Shown here: one piece after another, positions 34,551 through 42,547 of the stretch
Position numbering within the stretch: position 1 is the stretch's first letter
How the letters are laid out: the number at the start of each line of letters is the position of its first letter
DNA from: Streptomyces acidiscabies
Lineage (GTDB): Bacteria; Actinomycetota; Actinomycetes; Streptomycetales; Streptomycetaceae
Direction: 5' to 3'
Length of the DNA: 64,000 bases
NCBI RefSeq assembly: GCF_020010905.1
Contig: NZ_JAGJBY010000001.1
Coordinates: 2,376,001-2,440,000, forward strand
The notes under the pieces: generated by a model
The model's input: only the letters and a program-made list of their open reading frames with translations
What the model was told of the DNA's origin: nothing
Database searches by the model: none
Made by a program: the position numbers and the translations under genes

Positions 34551-37036
34551 CCGCTCTCCTCAACCAGACCGCTTGCGTGTGCCATGGTGAACAAAGCCTG
34601 TGCGACCTGGGGGAATTCCCCCTTCGGATGATCCCTGAAGAGGGGTTCCGTGCCGAACAGGACGGCATGCGGCCCGCTCACGACCGACGGCCGCCCGGCT
34701 GCGGCGGCCGGACCGCCGGTGCCGTCGGACCGCGACCGCCAGTGGCCGGAGAGGAGCGGGTTCCCGGCGGCGTACGACTCCTCCACGCGCACCCCCGCGC
34801 CGAGGCCGGTGAACCAGACGGGGGCGTACGCGAACGCGTACCCCTTCGAGGAAGAACTCGCCACGCGGACAACCCCGTTGGCGTCCTCGTTGCCCTCGAC
34901 GGCGGTCACCGCCAACAGCCCCGCCCCGGCGTTGACCTCAGCCCCGACGACGCCCCGGCCGACCAGCCCGTGCCCCGCCAGGAACGTGTCCAGCGCGCTG
35001 CGCGCGTCCGCGTTCAGGCCGGCGTGGTCGAGCCCGGCCGACGCGAACAGGACGTCCACGGAAGACCACTTGAAGCCCGCGTTGAGGACCTCGGTGGAGA
35101 CCGGCGTCACCTCGAAGCCCATCTCCCGCAGGGCGAACAGCTCCCCGGAGGTGACGGCGGCGGCGACGCGGACCCGGTGCAGCGGGGCCGTGCCGGTGAA
35201 CGGCGTCGCGGTGAAAGCGACATTGTGGGTGCGGGCGGCTGCCAGAGCCGCGCGGCGGGCGGACGCCGGGACGATGACACTGGTGGCGCTGTCCCGGCGT
35301 ACCGAAACGCCTTGCTTCAGCAGGGAGTTGAGGGCCGCGTACGCGTTCGGGTCGTCCAGGCTCAGCCGGAGGTTGCCGTAGGACGGGACCGAACTCACCG
35401 GCGCCGCACGGGAGATGGCGTGTGCTGCGGGGAGGCGGCCCGTGGTGACCGGTTCGATCTTCGCGCCCCACAGGCGGCCCAGGCTCCAGCCCGAGATGTC
35501 GTACATCGTCGTGACCTTGCCGCTGATGTCGCGGCCGTCGGCCAACAGGGCGTTCGCCAGGCCGCGTTTGGGCTGGCGCATGTCCACGAGGTAGGTGCCC
35601 GCAGGGGAGTTGGCGCGGGTGACGCGTACGTCGTTGGCGATGAGGTGGTCGACCAGGCGGGCCGCTGCCGTCGTGCCGGACGGGATCAGGTACGCGCGCG
35701 GGAACTTCGTCGTGTAGACGTCCTCCGGGCCGATTCCCGGTACGCCGGGGACAGTTGCGGGGGAGACCGGGGTCTGGGCCGCGCCTCGCGCGCCGCGCCG
35801 GAAGACCTCGACCTGGTCGGCGATCAGCTGGGTGCGGCGGGTGCGGACGAAGTCGAGGGTGGCGTTCACGGCTGCGGCGGCGACCGCGGTGTTGATGCTT
35901 GAGCGACGCCGGAGTTCCTCGACCGGCAGGTTGTACGCCGAGTTGTTGACCGTGAGCGGGATCTCGACCGTGTGCGCGGCGACCGTGCCGTGGAAGGCCG
36001 CGTACTGCGGGGTGAAGATGGGCGGCCAGTCGTCCCAGCCCTCCTGCTGGTCGCGGAACGGGATCTGCGCGGGTTCGACTCCGTCCCGACTCGGCGTGTA
36101 GCCCAGGGAGTTGACGGACTTCTCCATGCCGAGGGCGTTCGCGTACGTGTTCTTCAGGAACAGGTCGTACTCGTAGTTCTCGCCGTGCGGGGGAGTGGTC
36201 GGCTCGATCAGGGTGCCGTTCACGTACCCGTGCAGGTCCAGCATGACCGCCGGCTGCTTGTCGATCTGGATCTGCCGCATCGCCCTCGTCTCCGGCTGCG
36301 AGGCCGTCACGAAGTCGCGGTTCAGGTCGAAGCCGTTCGCGTTCGCGCGGGTGCCGGCGATGCGGCCGTCCGGGTTGGCGGTGACGTTGAAGTACAGCCG
36401 GGTGTGGGCGAGGAGATCCTTCGTCCGGGCGTCGTTCGCCGTCGCGAGCCGCTCGATCACCTTCAGGGAGGCGTCGGTGCCCTCCCACTCGTTGCCGTGG
36501 ATGTTGCTGTTGAAGAAGACGGGCGCCTTGTACCCGGCGACCTGCCTCGCCCACGACACCTTCGCGTCCTCGATCAGCCGCCGGGTCCGCTCCTGCATCC
36601 GCGCCTGCGCGGCACTCTCCGGCGCGGTCACGGTCACCAGGTACAGCCGATGCCCGCCCGCAGACCGCCCGGTGACCTCCACACTCACCCGGTTGCCCAG
36701 CCGCTGGAGCGAGTTCAGCTTGGTCGCGATCGCGTGATACGGGGTGAGCCCCAACTTGATGGACTTGTCACCGGAGTTGACGGGGTCCGGCGAGAGCACC
36801 ACCCGCCGGGGATACCCCCGCGTGTCCTTCCCCAACTCGGCGACGGGCGCCCCGAGCGCCCGACTGGCCGCCTCCGCGCCCGAGTCGGCAGCACCGCCGG
36901 TGAACTCCCGTTCCCTGCTGGGCCGCTCGTTCTCCGCACTGGCCGTCCCCGGCCCCAACAAAAACGAACCCGCAACGGCCCCCACGACGCCGGCGATCAG
37001 CAACGGTCTGACAGGGATGGTTCTCGTGCTCCTCAC
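34547..37036 (-). CDS. secreted M14-family zinc carboxypeptidase
   Basis: The 829-residue protein has a signal peptide (LLIAGVVGAVAGSFLLGPG). The M14 zinc ligands lie in SNIHGNEWEGTD near residue 180 (His and Glu) and LDLHGYVNG near residue 267 (His), and the catalytic Glu in HTVEIPLTV near residue 357. The C-terminal 450 residues are not catalytic and carry domains I do not recognise. It probably trims peptides outside the cell. It is coupled by ATGA to the serine-hydrolase gene. Confidence 0.8.
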   Translation of the reverse strand: MRSTRTIPVRPLLIAGVVGAVAGSFLLGPGTASAENERPSREREFTGGAADSGAEAASRALGAPVAELGKDTRGYPRRVVLSPDPVNSGDKSIKLGLTPYHAIATKLNSLQRLGNRVSVEVTGRSAGGHRLYLVTVTAPESAAQARMQERTRRLIEDAKVSWARQVAGYKAPVFFNSNIHGNEWEGTDASLKVIERLATANDARTKDLLAHTRLYFNVTANPDGRIAGTRANANGFDLNRDFVTASQPETRAMRQIQIDKQPAVMLDLHGYVNGTLIEPTTPPHGENYEYDLFLKNTYANALGMEKSVNSLGYTPSRDGVEPAQIPFRDQQEGWDDWPPIFTPQYAAFHGTVAAHTVEIPLTVNNSAYNLPVEELRRRSSINTAVAAAAVNATLDFVRTRRTQLIADQVEVFRRGARGAAQTPVSPATVPGVPGIGPEDVYTTKFPRAYLIPSGTTAAARLVDHLIANDVRVTRANSPAGTYLVDMRQPKRGLANALLADGRDISGKVTTMYDISGWSLGRLWGAKIEPVTTGRLPAAHAISRAAPVSSVPSYGNLRLSLDDPNAYAALNSLLKQGVSVRRDSATSVIVPASARRAALAAARTHNVAFTATPFTGTAPLHRVRVAAAVTSGELFALREMGFEVTPVSTEVLNAGFKWSSVDVLFASAGLDHAGLNADARSALDTFLAGHGLVGRGVVGAEVNAGAGLLAVTAVEGNEDANGVVRVASSSSKGYAFAYAPVWFTGLGAGVRVEESYAAGNPLLSGHWRSRSDGTGGPAAAAGRPSVVSGPHAVLFGTEPLFRDHPKGEFPQVAQALFTMAHASGLVEESG

Positions 37037-37131
37037 GCGTACCTCCTCAGATCGGTACGGCGAGATGTACCCGTTCGACTCAACGGCAACAAGAGGGCGC
37101 GGAAATCACCACGGCTCGCACACGTACGCGC

Positions 37132-37166
37132 GAAGGCCGCACCCCACGTCCAGGGGTACGGCCTTC
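37132..37166 (-). terminator. hairpin after the oxidoreductase gene
   Basis: GAAGGCCGCACCCC (37132-37145) pairs with GGGGTACGGCCTTC (37153-37166) with one wobble and a seven-base loop, just after the oxidoreductase stop on the minus strand. Confidence 0.8.
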
Positions 37167-37184
37167 GGAGTGCGCGGGGCGGGG

Positions 37185-38183
37185 TCAGACCTTGACGACC
37201 ATCTTGCCGATGTTGTCGCCGCGCAGGACGCCGAGGAACGCGTCGAGGGTGCTCTCGATGCCCTCGGTGACCGTCTCGCGGTACTTGAGGGCGCCGGAGG
37301 CGATCCAGGGGGCGACCTCGGCGACGAACTCGGGCTGGAGGTCGCTGTGGTCGCTGACGAGGAAACCCTCGATGCGCCCGCGCGTCTGGATGAGACGGGC
37401 GAGGTTGCGGGGGCCGGGGGCCGGCTCCGTGTTGTTGTAGATCGAGATCATGCCGCAGACGGCGATCCGGCCGTTGACATTGAGAGCGCCGATGGCGGCT
37501 TCGAGGTGGTCGCCGCCGACGTTGTCGAAGTAGACGTCGACCCCGTCCGGCGCGGCCTCGTGCAGCAGGTCGGAGACCTTGCCGGTCTTGTAGTTGAACG
37601 CGGCGTCGAAGCCGTACTCCTCGACGAGGAGCTTGACCTTCTCGTCGGACCCGGCGGAGCCGATGACCCGGGAGGCGCCCTTCAGCTTGGCGATCTGCCC
37701 GACCTGGCTGCCGACCGCGCCCGCCGCGCCGGAGACGAAGACGGAGTCGCCCTCCTTGAAGGCGCCGGTGCGCAGCAGGCCCGCGTACGCGGTGAGGCCG
37801 GTCATGCCGAGCGCGCCCAGGTACGTGGAGAGCGGCGCGGCCTCGGGGTCGACCTTGACGGACTGCTTCGCGTCGAACGTCGCGTACTCGCGCCAGCCGC
37901 CGAAGTGCAGGAGGTGGTCGCCGACCGCGATGCCCTCCGCGTTCGACGCGACGACCTCGCCGACCGCACCGCCCTGCATGGCCTTGCCCAGCTCGAACGG
38001 GGCGGTGTACGACTTCGCGGCGCTCATGCGCCCGCGCATGTACGGGTCCACCGACAGGTACTTGTTCCGGACCAGCACCTGACCCTCACCGGGCTGGCGG
38101 ACCTCCGCCTCGACCAGGGCGAAGTCCTCGGTCTTCGGCCAGCCGACGGGACGGCTGAGCAGGTGCCATTCACGGTTGAGCAT
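37185..38183 (-). CDS. NADP-dependent MDR oxidoreductase (leukotriene B4 dehydrogenase-like)
   Basis: The 332-residue zinc-free medium-chain reductase has the family blocks VDPYMRGRMS, ALGMTGLTAYAGLL, VFVSGAAGAVGSQVGQIAK, and VYFDNVGGDHLEAAI. Such enzymes reduce enones or quinones with NADPH. The ATG at 38183 is preferred to an in-frame start at 38228 that would overlap the promoter. A MarR regulator is divergent, a common pairing for electrophile or antibiotic stress response. Confidence 0.85.
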   Translation of the reverse strand: MLNREWHLLSRPVGWPKTEDFALVEAEVRQPGEGQVLVRNKYLSVDPYMRGRMSAAKSYTAPFELGKAMQGGAVGEVVASNAEGIAVGDHLLHFGGWREYATFDAKQSVKVDPEAAPLSTYLGALGMTGLTAYAGLLRTGAFKEGDSVFVSGAAGAVGSQVGQIAKLKGASRVIGSAGSDEKVKLLVEEYGFDAAFNYKTGKVSDLLHEAAPDGVDVYFDNVGGDHLEAAIGALNVNGRIAVCGMISIYNNTEPAPGPRNLARLIQTRGRIEGFLVSDHSDLQPEFVAEVAPWIASGALKYRETVTEGIESTLDAFLGVLRGDNIGKMVVKV

Positions 38184-38220
38184 GGGGGGACCCTTCCTCA
38201 CATTTACTTCATTACCTGAA

Positions 38221-38250
38221 ACAACCATGCCTCTGGATATTTCATGTTGT
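38221..38250. promoter_or_regulatory. imperfect inverted repeat, probable MarR operator
   Basis: ACAAC-CATG and CATGTTGT form near-perfect inverted arms in the 92-bp region between the oxidoreductase and the MarR gene. The AT-rich centre GGATATTT stands out against the GC-rich surroundings. The link to the adjacent regulator is inference. Confidence 0.45.
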
Positions 38251-38275
38251 CAAGTATCGGGGTACCCTGGTGAGC

Positions 38276-38758
38276 ATGGCCACAGACAGCATCCGCCGCT
38301 ACGACCCCCTCACCGTGGAAGTCATCGAACTCATCGGCGAGGTCGTGGCCCGCTTCCACGACGACTACGACTCGGCGGCCACGGAACACTCCCTCACGGG
38401 CGCGCAGGCCCGCCTGCTCAGCCTCCTCGCCGTCGAACCGCTCCCCATGCGCAAGATCGCCGAGCGCCTGAAGTGCGAGCCGTCGAACGTCACGGGCATC
38501 GTCGACCGCCTCGAAACCCGCGGCCTCGTCGAGCGCCGCCCCGCGCCCGCCGACCGCCGCGTCAAGCTCGCCGCCGCCACCGACGAGGGCCGCAAGGTCG
38601 CCCGCGACCTGCGCGACTCGCTGCGCTTCGCGCACGAGCCGTTCGCGGAGCTCACCCGGACCGAGCGGGAGGTCCTGCGCAGCTTGCTGCGCCGCATGAT
38701 CGGCGAGCCCGAAGAAGGTTCGGGCGGAGCGGAGGGCGTTGTCAGTGGCGGCCGATAG
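38276..38758 (+). CDS. MarR-family transcriptional regulator
   Basis: The 160-residue winged-helix protein has LTGAQARLLSLLAVEPLPM, the recognition region CEPSNVTGIVDRLETRGLV and the wing RRPAPADRRVKLAAATDEG. It probably represses the divergent NADP oxidoreductase and itself. ATG 38276 is used; a GTG two codons upstream is possible. The membrane-protein gene follows ten bases later. Confidence 0.85.
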   Translation: MATDSIRRYDPLTVEVIELIGEVVARFHDDYDSAATEHSLTGAQARLLSLLAVEPLPMRKIAERLKCEPSNVTGIVDRLETRGLVERRPAPADRRVKLAAATDEGRKVARDLRDSLRFAHEPFAELTRTEREVLRSLLRRMIGEPEEGSGGAEGVVSGGR

Positions 38759-38767
38759 AGTTTTCCC

Positions 38768-39562
38768 ATGCGCGATCTTGGGGCGGGTTTCGGGTATCTG
38801 GTGCAGGGCCAGCGGTGGGTGGCCGGGCACGGGAGGCAGTACGGCTTCGGCCTGATCCCCGGCCTGATCACGCTCGTGCTGTACGTCGCGGCCCTCGCCT
38901 CCCTGATCATGTGGGGCGGCGACCTCGTCTCCTGGGCGACGCCCTTCGCCGACGACTGGTCCAGCCCCTGGCAGGGCCTCTTCCGCGGCTTCCTCACGGT
39001 CGTCCTGTTCGCCCTCGCGCTGCTCCTCGCGGTCCTCACGTTCACGGCCGTCACGCTGCTGATCGGCCAGCCGTTCTACGAGAGCCTCTCCGAGAGCGTC
39101 GACCGGGACGTCTCCGCCGACGGCACCGCCCCCGAGTCCGGCCTCCCCCTCTGGCGCGACCTCCTGATCTCCGCCCGCGACAGCCTCCGCGTCCTCCTGC
39201 GCGCGGGCCTGTGGAGCGTCCTCCTCTTCGGCCTCGGCTTCCTCCCCGTCGTCGGCCAGACCGTCGTCCCCGTGATCGGCTTCTTCGTCACCGGCTTCTT
39301 CCTCACGGAAGAACTCACCGCCGTCGCCCTCCAGCGCCGGGGCATCGACCTGCGCACCCGCCTCGGCATGCTGCGCTCCCGCAAGCTGCTCGTCTGGGGG
39401 TTCGGTACGCCCCTGGGCATCGCCTTCCTCGTCCCCGTCGTCGCCGTCTTCCTCATGCCGGGCGCGGTCGCCGGGGCGACCCTCATGTCCCGGCACCTGC
39501 TCGACGAGGAGAACCGCGCAGAGGACCACCAGGACGACGACGCGGAGGTGAACGCCGCTTGA
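38768..39562 (+). CDS. EI24/CysZ-like membrane protein
   Basis: The 264-residue protein has about four to five hydrophobic segments and the family blocks LIGQPFYESLSESVD and VVGQTVVPVIGFFVTGFFL, resembling the EI24/CysZ group. CysZ homologues take up sulfate in proteobacteria; that role is not shown for actinobacterial members. Its TGA overlaps a TTG start of the next gene. Confidence 0.7.
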   Translation: MRDLGAGFGYLVQGQRWVAGHGRQYGFGLIPGLITLVLYVAALASLIMWGGDLVSWATPFADDWSSPWQGLFRGFLTVVLFALALLLAVLTFTAVTLLIGQPFYESLSESVDRDVSADGTAPESGLPLWRDLLISARDSLRVLLRAGLWSVLLFGLGFLPVVGQTVVPVIGFFVTGFFLTEELTAVALQRRGIDLRTRLGMLRSRKLLVWGFGTPLGIAFLVPVVAVFLMPGAVAGATLMSRHLLDEENRAEDHQDDDAEVNAA

Positions 39563-40719
39563 CCGATCTCAGCCCCCGCGCGCTCGGCCGTGCCACCCTC
39601 GCGCGGCAACTCCTTCTGCGCCGCGAGCCGTTGACGGTTCCCGAGGCGGTACGGCGCGTCCTCGCGCTCCAGGCTCAGCAGGCCGCGTCGCCCTATCTCG
39701 CCCTGTGGAACCGGGTCGCCGGGTTCGACCCCGCCGAGCTGGACACGGCGTTCGCCGAACAGAGCGTCGTCAAGGCGACGTTGATGCGGATCACGCTGCA
39801 TGCCGTTCACGCCGACGATCACCTTGTCCTGCGCGGTGCCATGCAGCAGACGCTGTACGCCGCGCGCCTCGGGTACGCCTTCGCCGAAGCGGGGCTCACT
39901 CCCGCCGACGCGAACCGGGTCGTGCCGGAGCTGCTGGAGTTCGCGTCCCGGCCCCGTGTGTCGACCGAGGTCGAGGGGTGGTTGCGGGAGCGGCTCGGGG
40001 CGGAGAAGGCGGCGGGGGCGTGGTGGGGGTTGCGGGCGTATGCGCCGCTGCTCCATGTCCCCACGGGTGGGCCCTGGTTGTTCGGCGGGCCGCGTAACTC
40101 GTACGTCTCGGCGCCGGTCGGGGGAGGGTTTCCGTACGTTGACCGGGTGCCGGATCCTGTGGGGTTGCGGGAGTTGATCCTTCGGTACCTTGCCGCGTTC
40201 GGGCCGGCGACCGCTGCGGATGTTGCGCGGTTCGGGTTGCTGTACACGGGGCCGGTGAAGGAGGCGTTGCGGGAACTCGGGGATGAGGTCGAGCGGTTGA
40301 GTGGGCCTGGGGGTGTGGTCTATTACGACGTTCCCGGTGGGGTGCGGCCCGATGCGGACGTTGTTGCGCCGCCTCGGCTTCTGCCCATGTGGGACAGCGT
40401 GTTGTTGGCGCATGCGGAGCGGGGGAGGGTGTTGCCGGAGGAGTATCGGCGGGTGGTGATCCGGGTGAACGGGGATGTGCTGCCTACGGTGTTGGTGGAT
40501 GGGCGGGTTGCGGGGGTGTGGCGGGTGGTCGACGGGGGGATCGAGGTGAGTGCGTTTCGGCGGATCTCGGGGGAGGCGTGGGAGGGGGTTGCGGCTGAGG
40601 CGGGGGAGTTGTGGGGGGTGTTGGAGGGGAGAGGTGGTGATCCGTACAAGAGGTACGGGAGGTGGTGGGGGAAGTTGCCGGAGGCGGAGGAGGTGCGGGT
40701 GGTGGGGGGTGCGCAATAG
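39559..40719 (+). CDS. winged-helix DNA-binding protein of the AlkZ/YcaQ (HTH_42) family
   Basis: The 386-residue protein matches the HTH_42 family: LGRATLARQLLLRR, RRVLALQAQQAASPYLALW with the QAQ-type motif, and VLLAHAERGRVLPEEYR near the end. AlkZ from Streptomyces unhooks azinomycin cross-links, and YcaQ-like relatives are DNA glycosylases; whether this member is catalytic is unknown. The TTG start at 39559 overlaps the preceding stop (TTGA). Codons change in the last third from C-ending to many GGG, GTG and GTT, so this gene has an uneven composition. Confidence 0.7.
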   Translation: MTDLSPRALGRATLARQLLLRREPLTVPEAVRRVLALQAQQAASPYLALWNRVAGFDPAELDTAFAEQSVVKATLMRITLHAVHADDHLVLRGAMQQTLYAARLGYAFAEAGLTPADANRVVPELLEFASRPRVSTEVEGWLRERLGAEKAAGAWWGLRAYAPLLHVPTGGPWLFGGPRNSYVSAPVGGGFPYVDRVPDPVGLRELILRYLAAFGPATAADVARFGLLYTGPVKEALRELGDEVERLSGPGGVVYYDVPGGVRPDADVVAPPRLLPMWDSVLLAHAERGRVLPEEYRRVVIRVNGDVLPTVLVDGRVAGVWRVVDGGIEVSAFRRISGEAWEGVAAEAGELWGVLEGRGGDPYKRYGRWWGKLPEAEEVRVVGGAQ

Positions 40720-40775
40720 GGGGTGCCGCGATGGGGTGCGTTGGCGGGTGCGGCGCCGTTGTGGCTTGTCGCGCA

Positions 40776-41012
40776 GTTCCCCGCGCCCCTAAAAGACTTG
40801 CGACCCGCCGTTGCCAGCAGTCCCGCGCCGCTAAAAGAACCACGCCGGTCCGCCGTTGTAAGTTCCGCGCCCCTGAAAGAGCTGCGCCGAGCCGCCGGTG
40901 CAAACAGTTCCGCGCTCCTGAAAGAGCCGCGTTGACCGCCGCTGCAATAGTTACGCGCCTCTGAAAGAGCCGCGCCGACCCGCCGGTGCAGACAGTTCCG
41001 CGCCCCTGAAGA
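40776..41012. repeat. tandem array of about six degenerate 42-45 bp units
   Basis: The 315-bp gap 40720-41034 has no gene. A unit with the core GTTCCGCGCCCCTGAAAGAG begins at 40776, 40820, 40862, 40907, 40950 and 40995, giving periods of 44, 42, 45, 43 and 45 bp. Units end with CCGCCGGTGCAAACA-like sequence. Unlike a CRISPR there is no conserved-repeat/unique-spacer alternation: the whole unit is repeated and degenerate. I recall the core as a common Streptomyces intergenic sequence. Confidence 0.75.
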
Positions 41013-41034
41013 CCCCCGCCCACCCGCCGTGTCG

Positions 41035-42270
41035 TCAGCTCCCCGACGCCGCCGTTCGCACTATCTCCCTCACCTGGCTCACGATCTCCTCCCTGTTCCT
41101 CACGAACTCCGGGTCTGTTACCTCTGTCGTGTTGCTCGCCCCGAACTGCAGTACCGGCGTGTGCACATGGCCTCCCGGCAGGGAGTTGTGCAGGCCCAGG
41201 CGGTCCCTCAACAGGGTTGCCCTGTACGCGATTTCGTTGGACAAGTAGTCACCGCCGCCCCCTTCGCGCGCAGTTGAACCCGGGGTCGGGCCGTCCGGGC
41301 GGTCCACCGGTGTTGTGGCGCCCGCCGGGATCTCCGTGACCGTCGTGTTGTCGTACACCGGGAACGGGCCCGTGTGGGCCGCGACTATCGCCGCGTACGG
41401 GAGCGTTGTCGTCGTCCACTGCGGCTGCGTCGCCGGGTCCGTGACCGGGATCGTCTCCGTGCGGCCGATGTTCTCGTTGTCGCCGAAGCCGCCGCGCCAC
41501 GCGCCGTTGGTGCGCTCGATGTCGAAGCGGCCCACGCGGCCCTGACTGACGGTGGTGAAGAGGTCGACCTGGGGGAGCTGCGGCCTCAACACACGCTCGA
41601 CCGTGCCGTCCGTGAAGTCCTGCCAGCGAACAGGGAAGACGGCCGTCTCGATGCGGGCCGGACCGTGCGCGGTCTCGATCACCGTGCCGTCCAGCGCGAG
41701 CGCCGTAGCGCCGGACGGGTTGGAGATACGGATGTCAGCGTCGAGGGTGAAGGGGTCGAACCCGGTGACGAGGACACGCTTGAGGCCCTTGTCGCGGGCG
41801 GGATAGGCGATGTCCGTCTGCCCACGGGACGTACGCTCCAACTCGTCCAGCAGCGCGGCACGTTGCGCCGGGCTCAGCCCGAACGACGGCTCCCAGCCCC
41901 GCACTTCACGCGTCATCCCCAACCGCGCCCAGTACAGCGGCCGATCGTCACCCCGGCTCAGATCACCAACCACCGGCCCCCGCCCCTGCGCACGGTCCAC
42001 CGCCCGCCGCCACAGCGCCGACCCTTCCCGCACGACGACCGCACGGGCCTGCGCATAGCTGCGCGCCCCGCCGAGCGCCCGCGCGAACTCCGGTGCCACG
42101 GAGGCGAATCCGGACCGGGCGAGGATCTCCTGAGGCACGGCACGGTCGAGGCGCTGCTCCTCGACGGTCGGTGCGAGCGCAGGTGCCGCGCTCGCGGCGA
42201 CGGGGGAGGCGAGGCCCGCGAGGAGGGCCAGACCGAGGGCGCCGAAGTGGACGCGAAGGGAGGAGGGCAT
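41035..42270 (-). CDS. secreted pyroglutamyl-peptidase-I-like (C15) protein with Ser at the catalytic Cys position
   Basis: The 411-residue protein has a signal peptide (FGALGLALLAGLASPVAAS), a unique N-terminal domain (residues about 30-165) and a C15 domain beginning VLVTGFDPFTLDADI. The catalytic Glu region is RVGRFDIERTNG and the His region GGHVHTPVLQFG. The block GGGGDYLSNEIAYR aligns with the AGTFVCN-type block of pyroglutamyl peptidases, with Ser in place of Cys. It is either a serine variant or inactive. The ATG at 42270 has GGAGG-like sequence nearby. Confidence 0.7.
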   Translation of the reverse strand: MPSSLRVHFGALGLALLAGLASPVAASAAPALAPTVEEQRLDRAVPQEILARSGFASVAPEFARALGGARSYAQARAVVVREGSALWRRAVDRAQGRGPVVGDLSRGDDRPLYWARLGMTREVRGWEPSFGLSPAQRAALLDELERTSRGQTDIAYPARDKGLKRVLVTGFDPFTLDADIRISNPSGATALALDGTVIETAHGPARIETAVFPVRWQDFTDGTVERVLRPQLPQVDLFTTVSQGRVGRFDIERTNGAWRGGFGDNENIGRTETIPVTDPATQPQWTTTTLPYAAIVAAHTGPFPVYDNTTVTEIPAGATTPVDRPDGPTPGSTAREGGGGDYLSNEIAYRATLLRDRLGLHNSLPGGHVHTPVLQFGASNTTEVTDPEFVRNREEIVSQVREIVRTAASGS

Positions 42271-42451
42271 GTGGGGGTTTCCGTTCCTTCCGAGGTGCCG
42301 AGGCCGAGACGGCCGGGGCCCCAGAATTATCCCGTGACGGGAGTGGTCCACAAGAAGCCCCCATGGAGCGGGAGTTGTGAAGGGTTCGTTCGGAATTAAC
42401 GCGGGTAGATCGTCCGAGGACGGTGGAATCGCCGCACGCGGATAGCCTGCG

Positions 42452-42520
42452 ATGCGGGGTTCCCCTCGGGAGCTACCCCGGTCCGGGACCCTGACCCCTG
42501 GACCGGGGTACACCCCGCAT
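42452..42520. terminator. large nested hairpin downstream of galM
   Basis: The outer arms ATGCGGGGT (42452-42460) and ACCCCGCAT (42512-42520) are perfect. The inner arms TACCCCGGTCC (42474-42484) and GGACCGGGGTA (42500-42510) are also perfect. It lies 28 bp after the galM stop and before the C15 gene promoter. The remaining 42271-42547 gap shows no gene. Confidence 0.7.
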
Positions 42521-42547
42521 GAAACCCCGCCCGACCACCCCGCTCAA

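Noticed and set aside
40776..41012. Possible CRISPR array at the 42-45 bp repeats
   Set aside because: The entire unit is repeated and degenerate; there are no unique spacers of constant length and no cas genes in the window.
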